Source: Linum tenue (Eukaryota > Streptophyta > Magnoliopsida > Malpighiales > Linaceae). From it: a DNA stretch of 64,000 bases. The notes below the pieces were generated by a model. That model searched no databases. It worked only from the letters and a program-made list of their open reading frames with translations, and was not told where the DNA came from. The stretch's first letter is position 1. Each line of letters begins with the position of its first letter. The stretch spans positions 20,733,475 through 20,797,474 of the forward strand of contig CAMGYJ010000008.1 of assembly GCA_946122785.1 (NCBI GenBank). Direction: 5' to 3'. This document shows, piece after piece, positions 10,601-20,317 of the stretch. The position numbers and the translations under genes are program-made.

Positions 10601-11736
10601 AGCCCGGCTGCTAGTAGGCGCGTCACCTCCTCTTCTATCGCCTTCAGCTTATCGCCCGTGAAGGACCTCCGCCCTTGTTGCCTTGGCTCTGCGTTGGCTG
10701 GCACTGCAAGGCTATGTTGGGCTACCTCCCTGGGCACTCCTGGCATGTCTTCCGTGCACCACGCGAACAGTTCCTTGTACTCCTTCAGCAGCGCCACGAG
10801 CGGCTCGATTGCGTCACTGCTGACGTGAGTGGAAATGCGTATCTTCCTGGTCGGCTCGGCTGGATCTAGCGCGACCTCAAAATCGGAATCCATCGACTCC
10901 GGTCGGGGTTCTTCCGCCCTTGTGTCGACGATGTTGGTTTGTCGAGTCACAACGCGATCTTCCCATGTCGTTCCCCGGGCTTCTCCCACTCCTCTCTGTG
11001 TTGGGAACTTGAGTTTCTGGTGGCAGGTTGATGGGAGAGCCAGGAACTTCGCAAGGAATGGCCGGCCTAGAATGCCGTTGTGCGCCGATTCGCAATCGAC
11101 GATCGTGAATTCTACCTGTTTGGAGGCGCGAGGCTCCTGGTCGCCGACCACCACAGGGAGAGTGACCACTCCAATGACCGGGAATTTAGTTCCAGAGAAG
11201 CCAACTAGGTTGCCATGCGCGCGCCTGATTAGGCGCCGGTCGATGTCCATTTTGTCAATGGTACTCTGGAAGAGGATGTCAGCCGCGCTACCTCCGTCTA
11301 CCAGGAGGCGGTGGGTCTTGCAGGCGGCGATTAGCGCGGTGATAATGAGCGGCTCCACTGATGGGGTTCCTTGTGGGAATTCCGCGTCGTCGAAGCTCAG
11401 GTTGAACCTCGCCGGCGCGTCGGTGGTCGCGCACTCCATCGCGCGCTCCCGTTTGGTTTTCTTCTGGGGGCGGTCTCCTTCGACCGTCACCACTCCAATT
11501 TCCTTGCGCACTACATATGTGCCTGTGTCATCGTTATATTCGGCTTGGGGTGGTGGCGGCGGCGGGTGCTGTGGGTGCTCAACTTGTTCTTTTTTTACGT
11601 GAACAAACTCGCCCAGCAGCCCTCGCTGTATGAGGCCCTCTATGAGGCACTCTTCTGTTCGGTGCCCCGTTGCTCTGTGGAATTCACAATGCCTATTTGG
11701 ATCGCGCATGTAGGGTTGGGATTTCAACGGGGCAGG
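7687..11736 (-). CDS. pol: Tat-lineage pol polyprotein: protease, reverse transcriptase, RNase H, second RNase H, integrase
   Basis: The frame runs on directly from gag after one UAG codon at 11737-11739, with no ATG near the start, so expression probably needs readthrough. Numbering from codon 11727: zinc-knuckle-like CEFHRATGHRTEEC at 14-27; aspartic protease with LVDGGS at 142-147; reverse transcriptase about 370-560 with FLDMFSGYHQ and the catalytic YVDD at 501-504; a Ty3-type RNase H about 645-760 in which the first catalytic Asp position reads Val (LAVSTRAV); an archaeal-type RNase H about 776-900 with VYVDG, Glu in AEYEAI, ILSD and HADAL; integrase zinc site HEGLCAMH...CHKC at 999-1040 and a D-D-35-E core at 1069, 1129 and 1165. 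The C-terminal end carries a WEGPY motif. The frame is open throughout. Confidence 0.93.
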   Translation of the reverse strand, partial: PAPLKSQPYMRDPNRHCEFHRATGHRTEECLIEGLIQRGLLGEFVHVKKEQVEHPQHPPPPPPQAEYNDDTGTYVVRKEIGVVTVEGDRPQKKTKRERAMECATTDAPARFNLSFDDAEFPQGTPSVEPLIITALIAACKTHRLLVDGGSAADILFQSTIDKMDIDRRLIRRAHGNLVGFSGTKFPVIGVVTLPVVVGDQEPRASKQVEFTIVDCESAHNGILGRPFLAKFLALPSTCHQKLKFPTQRGVGEARGTTWEDRVVTRQTNIVDTRAEEPRPESMDSDFEVALDPAEPTRKIRISTHVSSDAIEPLVALLKEYKELFAWCTEDMPGVPREVAQHSLAVPANAEPRQQGRRSFTGDKLKAIEEEVTRLLAAGLIRPVKYPKWLANVVLVKKSSGAWRMCVDYTTINRVCPGDPYPLPRIDQLIDATADHETLSFLDMFSGYHQIPMSVEDEEKTSFMTPFENFCFVGMPFGLKNAGATYQRMIDTVFSRQIGRNIEAYVDDLIVKTKAGKSHLQDLRETFEALRQHSLRLNPLKCVFGAEAGKFLGFMITKRGIEVDPKQITAVQQLRAPRNALEIQSLNGKIAALGRFIPRSADKCAPFFQTLKNGARFAWTPECEAAFQELKAYLVSPPVLTAPKLNEKLFLYLAVSTRAVSAVLISRRDGRTEQPVYYTSRTLVSAETRYSSIEKAALALVSASQKLRPYFQAHQITVLTNLPLKKILTSMEVSGRMVKWAVELSEYDIQYAPRPAIKAQILADFIAEGVTLETTPEGVWEVYVDGAASKHGAGAGVVVRTPTGVVHEIAIRFRALKTNNAAEYEAILAGMTAAHDLGARTIRILSDSSLAVNQLNGAFDAKEDALAHYMERVKMRAATFEAVTYAQIPREENAHADALSKLATATDFESTRLVTVQKEEEDTPSESAVNTTQLMTNEDWRHPIVEYLQDGTVPEDPKQAWALRQKAARCTLIEGNLFRRSFSGVYLKCIGQEEAQDLVRELHEGLCAMHAGPRSMERTILLHGYYWPRIKKDTKNYADQCHKCQVNARQHHLPATELQGNLSPWPFAQWGVDLLGPFPTAKGKRKYIIVAVDYFTKWIEAEALASITAQQVTRFLRNNILSRFGVPNALVFDHGKQFDCADVIDFCDEVGTIARFASVAYPQANGQAESSNKAILHGLHTRLNEAKGHWADELHTVLWAHRTTYKVATGETPFALTYGTDAVIPIETTIPTYRISGYSEEANDEARLLELELSQERRELAAIRLAAMKEQVAKYHNAKLVPHKLILGDQVLRRNFRPDPRHGKLASTWEGPYLIREVVGANTFKLSELGGNKIPRTWNAQNLRKYNRAG

Positions 11737-12984
11737 CTAGTTGATCTTGTAACCCTTCTCGCGAAGGACATGGAACACATTCCTCATTGAGTCATTAAGG
11801 GGAGTGTAGGCGTTATGCGCGCGCCTGTCCGGCGATCGCCCGCGTTGCGCCTGCTCTGGTGGGGGAGGAGGGGCGCGCTTCGGGCCACTGTGCATCTGTA
11901 GCAAGTGGTCTCGTGGGATTGCGGCTGGAGGCTGACGACGCGCCTGTTCTTCTCGCGGCATTTTCGCCGGCTCGAAGCGCCTGACGGACCCTGCCCCCAG
12001 GGTTTCTTCCAACGTGATCGCCTTTTCGATCTTCATCTCCAACTCCGTCGATAGCGTGACGGGTCTCTTGGCCAACGCCCGCTTGAGCTCCATATTGTTG
12101 GTGGCCTCCATGAGGTGATGGGCGGCTGTTTCGGGGGTGAGGTCGCGGACGGCCATTGCTATCCTGGACCATCTGGCATAGAAAGTTCTCAGGCTCTCTC
12201 CATCCTTTTGCCTGATATCTATCAGGGCCTTGAGGTGAAGCGGGCGCCGTTTCTGGGACGCGAACTTCGTTGTGAACAGGAGTATGAACTCCTCGAATGA
12301 GTGGATGATTCCATTTGAGAGGCGGTTGTACCAGTCGAGGCATATGCCGGTGAATGTCGACGGGAAGGTTCTGCATAGCGCGGCGTTGGAGTTGGTTTGG
12401 AGTTGCATACGCAGGCAGAAAGTGCTTACATGGTCTTCCGGGTCGGTCGTGCCGTTGTATGTCGGGAGGGCGGGCGTCGCTCCTGTTAGGTTCTCCGCCA
12501 TTATCTGTGCGCTCAGCGGCTGGTGAAGGACTCTTTTGGACGGGTTGGGTCGGTACTGCGGAGACAGGTGTTGCTCTAAGAAGCTGAGGTCCGCCCGCTC
12601 TGGTGGCTCGATTCCCGGCGCTTCGCACGCGGGGAGTTCCGTCGCCCCGTGTTGGGGTGGCTGGGCTGTCCCCGACGTTTCTCCCAAAGCTTGCTGTGGC
12701 GCTACCGCCAAGGTTCGTTGAGGCGCGTCCGCCACCGCACCGGTCGTTGGCGCGCTATCCCTGCTCATCATGAGCGCGATAACTTGGCTCATTTGTTTCT
12801 GCATGTCGGCTATGACGTTGTTTTGCTTTCTCACTAGATCCCTCATTTCTTTTGCCGTCAGCTCGGGCTCTTCTTCTTCAATGAGCACGGCGTTGAGGTT
12901 GCTGGCTTCCGCGAACGTCCTCGGGTCAGTCATTGCCTTGATTGGTGTTGCTTGGTCAGGTTGGTCGTGGTTGTGCTCTGCCAT
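11737..12984 (-). CDS. gag: Gag (capsid) protein of the Tat element
   Basis: Encodes 415 residues from the ATG at 12984, which is the first Met after the LTR and primer site; the open frame extends upstream into non-coding leader. The Retrotrans_gag region covers about residues 160-340 and includes LPTYNGTTDPEDHVSTF and a downstream LDWYNRL. The C-terminal part is Arg/Pro-rich. The frame ends at a UAG that stands directly before the pol reading frame, in the same frame. The zinc-knuckle motif that normally belongs to Gag lies after this stop, so the unsuppressed product would lack it. Confidence 0.92.
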   Translation of the reverse strand: MAEHNHDQPDQATPIKAMTDPRTFAEASNLNAVLIEEEEPELTAKEMRDLVRKQNNVIADMQKQMSQVIALMMSRDSAPTTGAVADAPQRTLAVAPQQALGETSGTAQPPQHGATELPACEAPGIEPPERADLSFLEQHLSPQYRPNPSKRVLHQPLSAQIMAENLTGATPALPTYNGTTDPEDHVSTFCLRMQLQTNSNAALCRTFPSTFTGICLDWYNRLSNGIIHSFEEFILLFTTKFASQKRRPLHLKALIDIRQKDGESLRTFYARWSRIAMAVRDLTPETAAHHLMEATNNMELKRALAKRPVTLSTELEMKIEKAITLEETLGAGSVRRFEPAKMPREEQARRQPPAAIPRDHLLQMHSGPKRAPPPPPEQAQRGRSPDRRAHNAYTPLNDSMRNVFHVLREKGYKIN

Positions 12985-13012
12985 CGGGGGATTTTCTTTA
13001 GCGTTTCTTCTT

Positions 13013-13031
13013 GGCCCCACGGTGGGCGCCA
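13013..13031 (-). promoter_or_regulatory. primer-binding site of the Tat element
   Basis: The minus strand reads TGGCGCCCACCGTGGGGCC two bases after the 5' LTR. It starts with TGG, complementary to a tRNA CCA end. The exact tRNA cannot be assigned without a tRNA set. Confidence 0.75.
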
Positions 13032-13033
13032 AT

Positions 13034-13609
13034 TGTTTGAACCTAACTGAGTGTAGGAGTGAGGCTCGAATGAGAGTTTGGGTCAAGAAGAAACACAAGC
13101 GTCAAGTTTGATCAGGGAGATAGGAATTAGAGAGTTGAGCGAGGACCGGAGTCCCAACTTTTAGAAAGAGAAGTAATAGTTATAGAGAGAGAATGGTGAA
13201 AAATCGATCCCCTCACCCACCGTAGTAAATGCCATATTTATAGGCTTCATGGTGGTGGGTGAGTGGTTGACATAGGGAGAGATACAGTGATGTGACTACT
13301 GGGATACAATGATGTGACCAATGATGTGACCACTAGCACACTAAGGTTTTTAGGCCATTCCTCTACCTAGGATGCGTCAGAGATCCACTCATAGCCCTGA
13401 TGTGACTACTCGCTTGGAAGAGGTGCGCTTCCCTCATCTTCTGGTTTGGCCTACGCTTGTCCTCCCCTAGCGCATGTCATCTCTTCGCGCCGGGACGTGG
13501 TTAGCTATGATGAGGCGGCACACTCGGGGTCTTTGCACCGCCGTGTTGGGGTCTTATTCAGTTGCGCCCGGTTCCTTGGCGTGATTAGGCCCGAGTCCTA
13601 TGCCCAACA
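13034..13609 (-). repeat. 5' LTR of the Tat element (576 bp)
   Basis: Identical by eye to the LTR at 3017-3580 plus one extra AATGATGTGACC in tandem near 13318. On the minus strand a TATA-like CTATAAATATG lies at 13233-13243, suitable for driving the gag-pol transcript. Confidence 0.95.
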
Positions 13610-13614
13610 GTTAC

Positions 13615-14444
13615 TTCTTCCATCTTCATTAGACTTCCAGTCCTAATTATCATCAACGTTTTATTAGGATTAAGAGGTTCGTATGGAAGAACATTTATTG
13701 CTAAATATATAAATTTCAAATGACATGTAAAATCATATAAGAATTTATCTGATGTTAGAGTATGATGTTGTTGTTTCATTCAAACATGTGCTTGTGCTTG
13801 CTGCCAAAGGTAGATTGTAAATGCTGCTTATCTTCCCCTTGTCTCCATATCTAAGAGTGACATCTTCCGATTTTTGGAATCCCGATGGAATCGGACTTTT
13901 TATGCCTTATTGCTGCCGCTTATAATGTGTTCTGGTTATGCAATTTGTTTAAGTGGTGAATGGTGATGCAACCTAATGACTTGAGAAATTGAACTACGGA
14001 AGTATGTTGCAACAATAGCGGTGTAGTTGGCAGAAGTAAAGGTACCGACTATTTCAAATGCAAGAAATTGGCTAGAACAGGTCTTAATGAGAAACCAGCG
14101 TTGCTGTTACTTAACGCCTTACAGAAGTCTCTTGGAAAGCGGTTAAAGAACTGATTCTAGGAGAATTGAGTATAACAAGCCAACAGGCACCGAGGACCAA
14201 AACCATATCATCCCCATACAAATTCACAGAATACAGTGAGCTTATCCGAAAACTAGTCCCTCCCATTTTTGCCACTCAAATTCACACATGATTCAACTTC
14301 TACATTGCTTAATACAAGTCTTCCTACCACAGTGCTGTGCATCCACAACCCACAATATATCATATTTAGCTCTCTATATAAATGTACTAGATTCACGAAA
14401 CAAAATGCCTATTCTAGAGTACCACCACCACCACCACCACAAAC
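13615..14444. other. AT-rich intergenic region and probable 3' UTR of the DUF1218 gene
   Basis: No coding signal. A CAC trinucleotide run lies at about 14421-14440, next to the end of the DUF1218 reading frame, probably in its 3' UTR. Confidence 0.4.
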
Positions 14445-16580
14445 TCACACCCTGGCTCCATACCCCGCCATCCCAACACTGGAACTCGAATGATTCACCT
14501 TGTTAGAAGAAGCATGGCCGCCAGGGGCAGTTGTAGCCTTCGAGACATACATGTAATAATAGACGTTGAGGATCATTGTCGCAACTACGAACGCAGCTCC
14601 AGCAATAAAAATGCCCTTCCTCAGTGTATCGCATGAGAAGTTTTGAGCCAAGATCATGCCACGATACTTGGTGTGATACGCATTCTGCTTTGCACCAGCA
14701 ACTAGACATGCTTCTGCAACCAGAAAAGTCAACCTGCAGGATGGAACTGCTAGTCAAATGAATTGCCCTTACTTTAAGAGCGGTTCGTAAACAATTGTTG
14801 AGGTTTCTCACCATGAAGAGACGAAATAAATGATGGACCAAGCTCGATCACTACCCGGGGTTAGTGGTCTACCGAAACACATGCAACTTGTCACAACCAT
14901 CAGTATTGTTTCACTGCAGAGGAGGAATAAAAAAGCACCTACTCCATAGCCAGTTGCAACATCAGACTTGTAGACACAGTATGTTGCATTAGTTGCATCT
15001 ATTACAATATGCCCCTGCCATACACGGAGAGAAACAAAATTAGACTGCAATGAAAATCAAATGGGCCATACAGAGGCAGCATGAACAAATTGTTAAACTA
15101 GTTAAGAGTAAGAAAGACAAACACTATTGGATAGGAACCTTAAGACTGTCAACTCAGCTTCTAACTGAAACAGATAAACAATATAAGAGGCTTGCTTGGT
15201 AAGTCCTACATACAAACAACTCCGGAGACATCATTTGAAAATGAATGTTGACTTGAACAAGTTCATTAGACAATTCCCTACGCGTTTACAGAACTTTTAG
15301 CAAATATAACTTGAACCAATAGCTTCTAGTTCATCCCTACTCCGAACCCTTGTACCTTTTGGTCCTTTTCTGTCAACTACTAGTACATTAGCCAACAGAA
15401 AGATCAGAACAGCATCGACCCAAAGGTTAAGAATATGACTATCATAAAGTTGCTGCATGGGTATAGCATTAAAGGACTGATCGTAAGAAACAAACACTAG
15501 TTGCTACTAATCCGCTTTCTAAGCTAGATTGTTTAGTACTTAGACTACCATACAGAGACGTCGTTTGGGTCCATTATGAAGCAATAGAGCAAACAAAGTA
15601 GGAGAAAGTAGGGCAAGCAGTTTCGCACAAGGAATAAACCTTAGCAATCCTTCAGCACTTTAGAAGACCCCAAAAATAAAATGGACTCATAAAGTAGTCA
15701 CGCAATCATAAAGCACAGAAAGATCATTCAATATGAGTTTTGCTTGTACATAAAAAATGGAAAGTAAATCAATCAAATCTAACTCGCTCTAATCATGCTG
15801 TTCCTTCAGTTAACAGTATGGTTCACCAAAGCTCTCCCACCTTAAGTAAAGTAGGGACTCGAATCAAATGCTTATGTTCATTAAACTTCCTAACAAAGAG
15901 ATCAAATTAGCACAGGAAAACGTACCCACTGACTGAATTGGAACTACAATTGGCCAGAGATAACTTATCACTAACTATAATAAACAAAATGACAACAACT
16001 TGACTCTTATTAAACAAATTAGATGCTGAATCCCTGTCTCAATTCCTACAGAGATAGCTCCAAAAGGCCGTAACTGCAACATCTTATTCTTACAGGGTAG
16101 CCTCTAACATCATAGCTAAGAACTACATTCAAACTACAAAGACTTCACCAAGCTAAAAGCTATCCATTCATAACCCTTTTGTGCAATCACAGGATCCACG
16201 CATCCAAACACACCCAAGTTCATAACTTTGCTAATAAACAAGCAGATCTTCATTTATAATCAATACTCTTCTCAGCCAAGCCCTCTCCGCCACCTAATGC
16301 ACGAAAACAGACTCTCGAAGGCCACACAATTACCCTTGAATAACAGAAGAGGCAAAAGCTAACTACAAAGCAGAAACTACAAGTGAAGCGCAAGCTCAGA
16401 AAACCCATATCCAGTGAGCGGAAATAGGTGAAAATGAAAGCATGAGAAGAAGTAAGGAGTTGAAGCAGGGGGACATACGACGCTTCTTCGTCTCTCGGCA
16501 GCAACCGCGAAGCCGAAAGCGATGAGGCTGAGAACCACCACCAGAAGGTGAACCAAAGTGGAGCCTCTGCCTTGGCCCAT
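14445..16580 (-). CDS. DUF1218 family four-helix membrane protein (VCC/DEAL/MWL-like)
   Basis: Three exons on the minus strand (16580-16479, 15014-14812, 14733-14445) join in frame to 197 codons plus stop. Intron 1 (1464 bp) starts GTATGT, intron 2 (78 bp) starts GTGAG, and both end in AG. The protein has hydrophobic segments at about residues 8-28, 56-76, 92-114 and 140-164. The region CVYKSDVATGYGVGAF, the CMCFGRPLTP motif and AGAKQNAYHTKY are typical of plant DUF1218 proteins. The C-terminal tail is Ser/Gly-rich. Arabidopsis members influence vein patterning and leaf symmetry (VCC/DEAL) and secondary-wall lignin (MWL), in the endomembrane system or plasma membrane. The ATG at 16580 is the first in frame. 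The upstream flank is occupied by a small LTR-like element. No break is visible. Confidence 0.88.
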
Positions 16581-16772
16581 CTGCCTTGCTCTCCTCAAAT
16601 CTCAGCTTTCTTCTTCGCCCCTGTTTTTTCCGGAGATGGGAGAAGGGTTTCTTCGATTTCTTTTGGCTGCTTGCGACTGACTGGTGACTGGTGAGTGAGA
16701 TGGAGTAGAAGCAGAATGCAGTGAAAAGGAGAGTGCAAAAGTGTGAACTGTGTAGGTAAAGGACTTGCTCTG

Positions 16773-17025
16773 TGTTAGTGTTGTGGTATATGATCCACGA
16801 TTGAACCTCTCCCAACAACTCGAGTTATTGGGATCAACTGGTTCTTGACATGGTATCAGAGCCTAGAACCAAAAGGTCATGTGTTCGAATCTCCACGACC
16901 CCCAATATTAACTGTTGTCTTTCAAGCACATGGTATTCTTGTCTTCAAACCTGTGCAAACTTCAAGCCCTTGTGAGAGGCTTTCGTTTGAGGTTCAATCG
17001 TGGATCATATACCACAACACTAACA
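16773..17025. mobile_element. 253-bp LTR/TRIM-like element with inverted ends and 5-bp TSD
   Basis: The ends are 37-bp perfect inverted repeats (TGTTAGTGTTGTGGTATATG... and its complement ending CACTAACA). The flanks are CTCTG on both sides (16768-16772, 17026-17030). Inside, GTTCTTGACA is followed by TGGTATCAGAGC (16851-16862), the usual primer-binding site for initiator tRNA-Met. TG...CA ends, a 5-bp TSD and the primer site suggest a TRIM-type retroelement, but the right LTR is represented only by an inverted copy of the left LTR start. It sits just upstream of the DUF1218 gene. Confidence 0.6.
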
Positions 17026-17247
17026 CTCTGTACGCGGTCAGTGGAAAGGTCAAAAAATAATTGTAAAGCATCTATTTTTTAAATTTAAACAAAAACTCTT
17101 GTTCCCCTCCTTTTTAATATATTTTTTAGTTTTCTCTCCCGATAAGAAAAAGAAGAGAGGATGTAACCGGAAGATTTTTAAGTCTAACCTTGATTCAATG
17201 GGGCGGGTCGAAATAGATGTTTCAATATTCATGTCACACCTCACGTT

Positions 17248-17418
17248 CATTGGCGGAGCCATGTTGTTGAATGTGGGGTCAATGGACCTTCAAAGGAGGA
17301 GAATGGGAATTGAACTTTGGACCCCATGCTTCAAACTCAACACCTGTACCTTTAAGCCATAAGCATTATTTGATTAATAATTGGACCCCACAATACTAAT
17401 TTCCTGGCTACGCCAATG
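17248..17418. mobile_element. 171-bp hAT-type MITE
   Basis: Ends CATTGGCGGAGCCA and TGGCTACGCCAATG are inverted repeats, and the 8-bp TSD CTCACGTT is perfect (17240-17247, 17419-17426). Plant hAT MITEs with a GGCGGAGCCA start are common. It is non-coding. Confidence 0.75.
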
Positions 17419-17426
17419 CTCACGTT

Positions 17427-18540
17427 ACTGCGGATCTGGTCGAAGCGGGTAATACTTGTGTGGATATGGTGCAAAATGGGTCGATCTACTCTTACATATT
17501 ATATAAAAAATATACACGTAAAATTTTATTTTATTATGAGAAATGAAGAGAAAAAACATTATAAATGAAAAATTGTGATAATAGAACGAATGCTTAAGTC
17601 TAAATAGTTGAAAGGTAAGGTCGAGTCTAACTAGTTGAAAAAAGTCAAAATATGATAAGTATGAATGAATATTGTAAAAAATTGAGATAAAATAGGCCCA
17701 GAACAAGGCGGGGGTGGAGCAGAACATATCAGAAGTAGATACATATGCCCCACGCTAGTGCAAGTCAGATAATATCAGCTCATCGCAGATCAGATTGGGT
17801 AAACTGAGTGTGCGGGTTGAAATTGCCAGTGAAAGCATCTCCTTCAACGAGCCACACGACCTTATTGGTGGATTTCCTTTGTTTTTCTCAACTTTTAATA
17901 TTTTTCTCCTTTTCTAGCTAAACCAAAATAGGGGAAAGGGTTATTAACCGTGGGGTATATTTATTTGTAAGTAAGCCTTTATTATAAGGTGATAATGAAA
18001 ATTTAGTTTTTCCAAATGATTTTGCAACAAACAAAGTAGCTGACGATTTTCTTTTACCAAACCGTGAAAATAATTCATTCATGAATAGCGACGGATCTAG
18101 GGCTGGCCAGACCGAGGTTGGATTCAGAATTAGTATAGTGGTTATAAAATTTTCGATTATAGGTATTCGACCCACTGTTATTTAAATTTCGGTTCAATGT
18201 TATTTGATAATATAATTTTGTGTAACCGAAAAAATGGTTCAGATAAACATATCCAAACCATTACTCTAAATTTAGACTAAAAATTTCTAGCCACAATTAT
18301 TTTTATTTGAAAAAAATATTAAAACCTAAGTTTAAAAATTTAAAGTTTTATCCAAATAAAAAACCCCTCTAAACTAAAACTCACCCTTCCATGCAAAACT
18401 CAAAAAGTTTCTCCAATCCAACACCCCCCCCCCCCTAAAAAAAACAAAAAACAAAACAAGAACAAGGACACGAACGTACGCGAAATAGATTCCTCCGCCA
18501 CTCCCTCGGACGCTGATTTTCTGTTCGTTCTTTTGATGAA
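17427..18540. other. AT-rich intergenic region
   Basis: No gene recognised. A C-rich homopolymer followed by A-rich DNA lies at 18423-18450. Scattered sequence near 18107 (TAGGGCTGGCCAG) resembles a hAT end, but no partner was found. Confidence 0.35.
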
Positions 18541-18554
18541 AAAAATATTTACAA

Positions 18555-18949
18555 ACTTACTCAAGAGTTGTCTTGGGGCTTTGAAAGCTATGAGATGCAT
18601 TCTTTCGAGCATGAGTTACAATATTATGCCACTTGTGTGAGGAAGATGAAGTTTCTTCCCTTTGAAAAATTAATAGAGAAGCTGGCGGAAACAAGGATTG
18701 ACGCACTATATAAATTGATTTGTCGATTGATTCATCTAGTATTGACCTTGCATGTTCCAACGACTACTATGAATAGAACTTTTTTAGCAATGGTTATGAA
18801 ACTGATTTGCGCACAAAATAAGCAATGAATTTCTTGTTGATTGCTTGTCTATTTTCTTTGAGAGAGAGTATGCTATTAGTATAGATGGAGATTCTATTAT
18901 TGATGGACTCGCTAGATTAAAAGACCTTCTTGTAGAATTGACATTGTAA
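18555..18949 (+). pseudogene. hAT transposase C-terminal (dimerisation) fragment
   Basis: The plus strand reads LYKLICRLIHLVLTLHVPTT followed by MNRTFLAM, matching the C-terminal dimerisation region of plant hAT transposases of the zinc-finger MYM/TTF type (family pattern: LVLTLPVSTATTERAFSAM). The first frame ends at 18828. The homology resumes in another frame from about 18826 as EFLVDCLSIFFEREYAISID and runs to a stop at 18949. The frameshift and missing N-terminal parts make it a fossil. Confidence 0.7.
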
Positions 18950-18959
18950 TGACTACTAT

Positions 18960-19800
18960 AGTTATACTTTTGTTTACGATATCTAATATTATATTCAAAT
19001 GCAGCCCAGTACGCTACTATGTTCTGGATCCTCCATTGTTCACGAACCAAATATCTAATTATAATTATGCGAATTATATATATTCGTACATTACTCAATC
19101 TTGATTGGGCAAGTATATACATAAGATAATAATGAAGAAACACTCTAAATGAAGAAAAAACCTCCATTTCAAAATTTTATATTGCCCCATTATATTGTTT
19201 GGTTTCTAATACCAAGTATTAACGAAGTGTCAGGTATTTAAGACATTTATTCATTTGTCTTTATTTTTCAACGAGGAAAGGGACCGGGGGAAACAAAAGA
19301 TAAGTGAGAGTGAGAGACCCATACAAATCGTCAAACCAGAGAGAAAAATGACACAATAATTAAATAAAGAAAAAAAATACACAAAGAAGAAAGGAACCCA
19401 TTCGACTTTCTGACCTCCTAAATCGCAGCTTAAAACTTTGGACACTACTAAGCACATGATCAATACGATTCATCGAGCATATAAAATTATAAGAAGAAAG
19501 GAACCCATTCGACTTTCTGACCTCCTAAATCATAGATGAGTTTATGTTCACTTCTCATAATTCCTTCACCCGGGATGATGGGCAGGGTCTTTGAGCCGTA
19601 CAAGGCAAACAAAACAGATCGAGCAGTCTCCCTACGCAATTGGCAACAGAGAAATGTAAACGTGTGCCGTAACTCAGCACTGAAGCTGAGAATCTCTCAA
19701 TCGCGACCGCAGCCTACCCTAGGCCCATAAATTATGGGCCAGAAAACGCCAATCAAATTGGGCCCACCCTCAGCAAGCATACGGTTGAGTTTGATTTGAG
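18960..19800. other. AT-rich intergenic region upstream of the caleosin gene
   Basis: No gene recognised. A short stretch, GAAGAAAGGAACCCATTCGA, occurs twice (19386 and 19494), showing a small local duplication. Confidence 0.35.
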
Positions 19801-19819
19801 CCCTCCCCCTCTATCCTCT

Positions 19820-19829
19820 CTATATAAAC
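19820..19829 (+). promoter_or_regulatory. TATA box of the caleosin gene
   Basis: CTATATAAAC stands in a C/T-rich context. The leader that follows probably contains an intron beginning GTAAGT at 19972 and ending near 20292, before the ATG at 20318. Confidence 0.6.
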
Positions 19830-20317
19830 TTGTACTTGTCATCTCTCATTTCTTGCTTCTCCAACAAAAAAAGAACAAGCTCATCCAGCGCAACCAACCC
19901 ACTGCCGCCTTGAAGAAGACAACGGCAGCCGGCCACCACCACTGCCTGATTCCGGCGACAGCTGAAAACAGGTAAGTGAAACCTAACCCTTCTTGATAGA
20001 GAACGTCGTCGTCGTCGTTGTAGTCCTTCAAAACGAACCGTCGTGCCGACAACGGTAAGTGGGCCTGGAACGGGAATCTGGGCTTCGCCCGGTTGCCAAA
20101 TTTGAAAAAAGAGAGCGTAAATAAACGCTCCACGTCATAAAGGAGTTTGTTAGGGGAACATATGGGAAGGAATGACGTACGTAACCTGTTTTTTTAATTG
20201 ACTGCATGAAAAAGTTGAGGTGTCAATTTGTGGATGAATGAAACTTGATTCGGCCGTTTACCCATCTCATCTCTAATGATGTACGTGTATAGTTTCTGTT
20301 GCGCTACCAAATTGATC

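Larger units (their letters stand above)
3017..13609 (-). mobile_element. complete Tat-lineage Ty3/gypsy LTR retrotransposon, recently inserted
   Basis: The 10,593-bp element is flanked by the 5-bp TSD GTTAC (3012-3016 and 13610-13614). Both LTRs start TG and end CA. Coding direction is minus, so the right LTR is the 5' LTR. On the minus strand the order is LTR, primer-binding site, gag, UAG, pol (protease, RT, RNase H, second archaeal-type RNase H, integrase), tandem repeats, an accessory gene in antisense, polypurine tract and LTR. A second RNase H and an antisense ORF between pol and the 3' LTR are known marks of the Tat lineage. By eye the two LTRs differ only in a 12-bp tandem duplication, so the insertion is very young. 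Confidence 0.95.

Noticed and set aside
16851..16900. TGGTATCAGAGC plus GTTCGAATC as a tRNA gene or tRNA-derived SINE
   Set aside because: No cloverleaf can be drawn; the first motif is better explained as a primer-binding site and there is no A-box at the right distance or a 3' tail.
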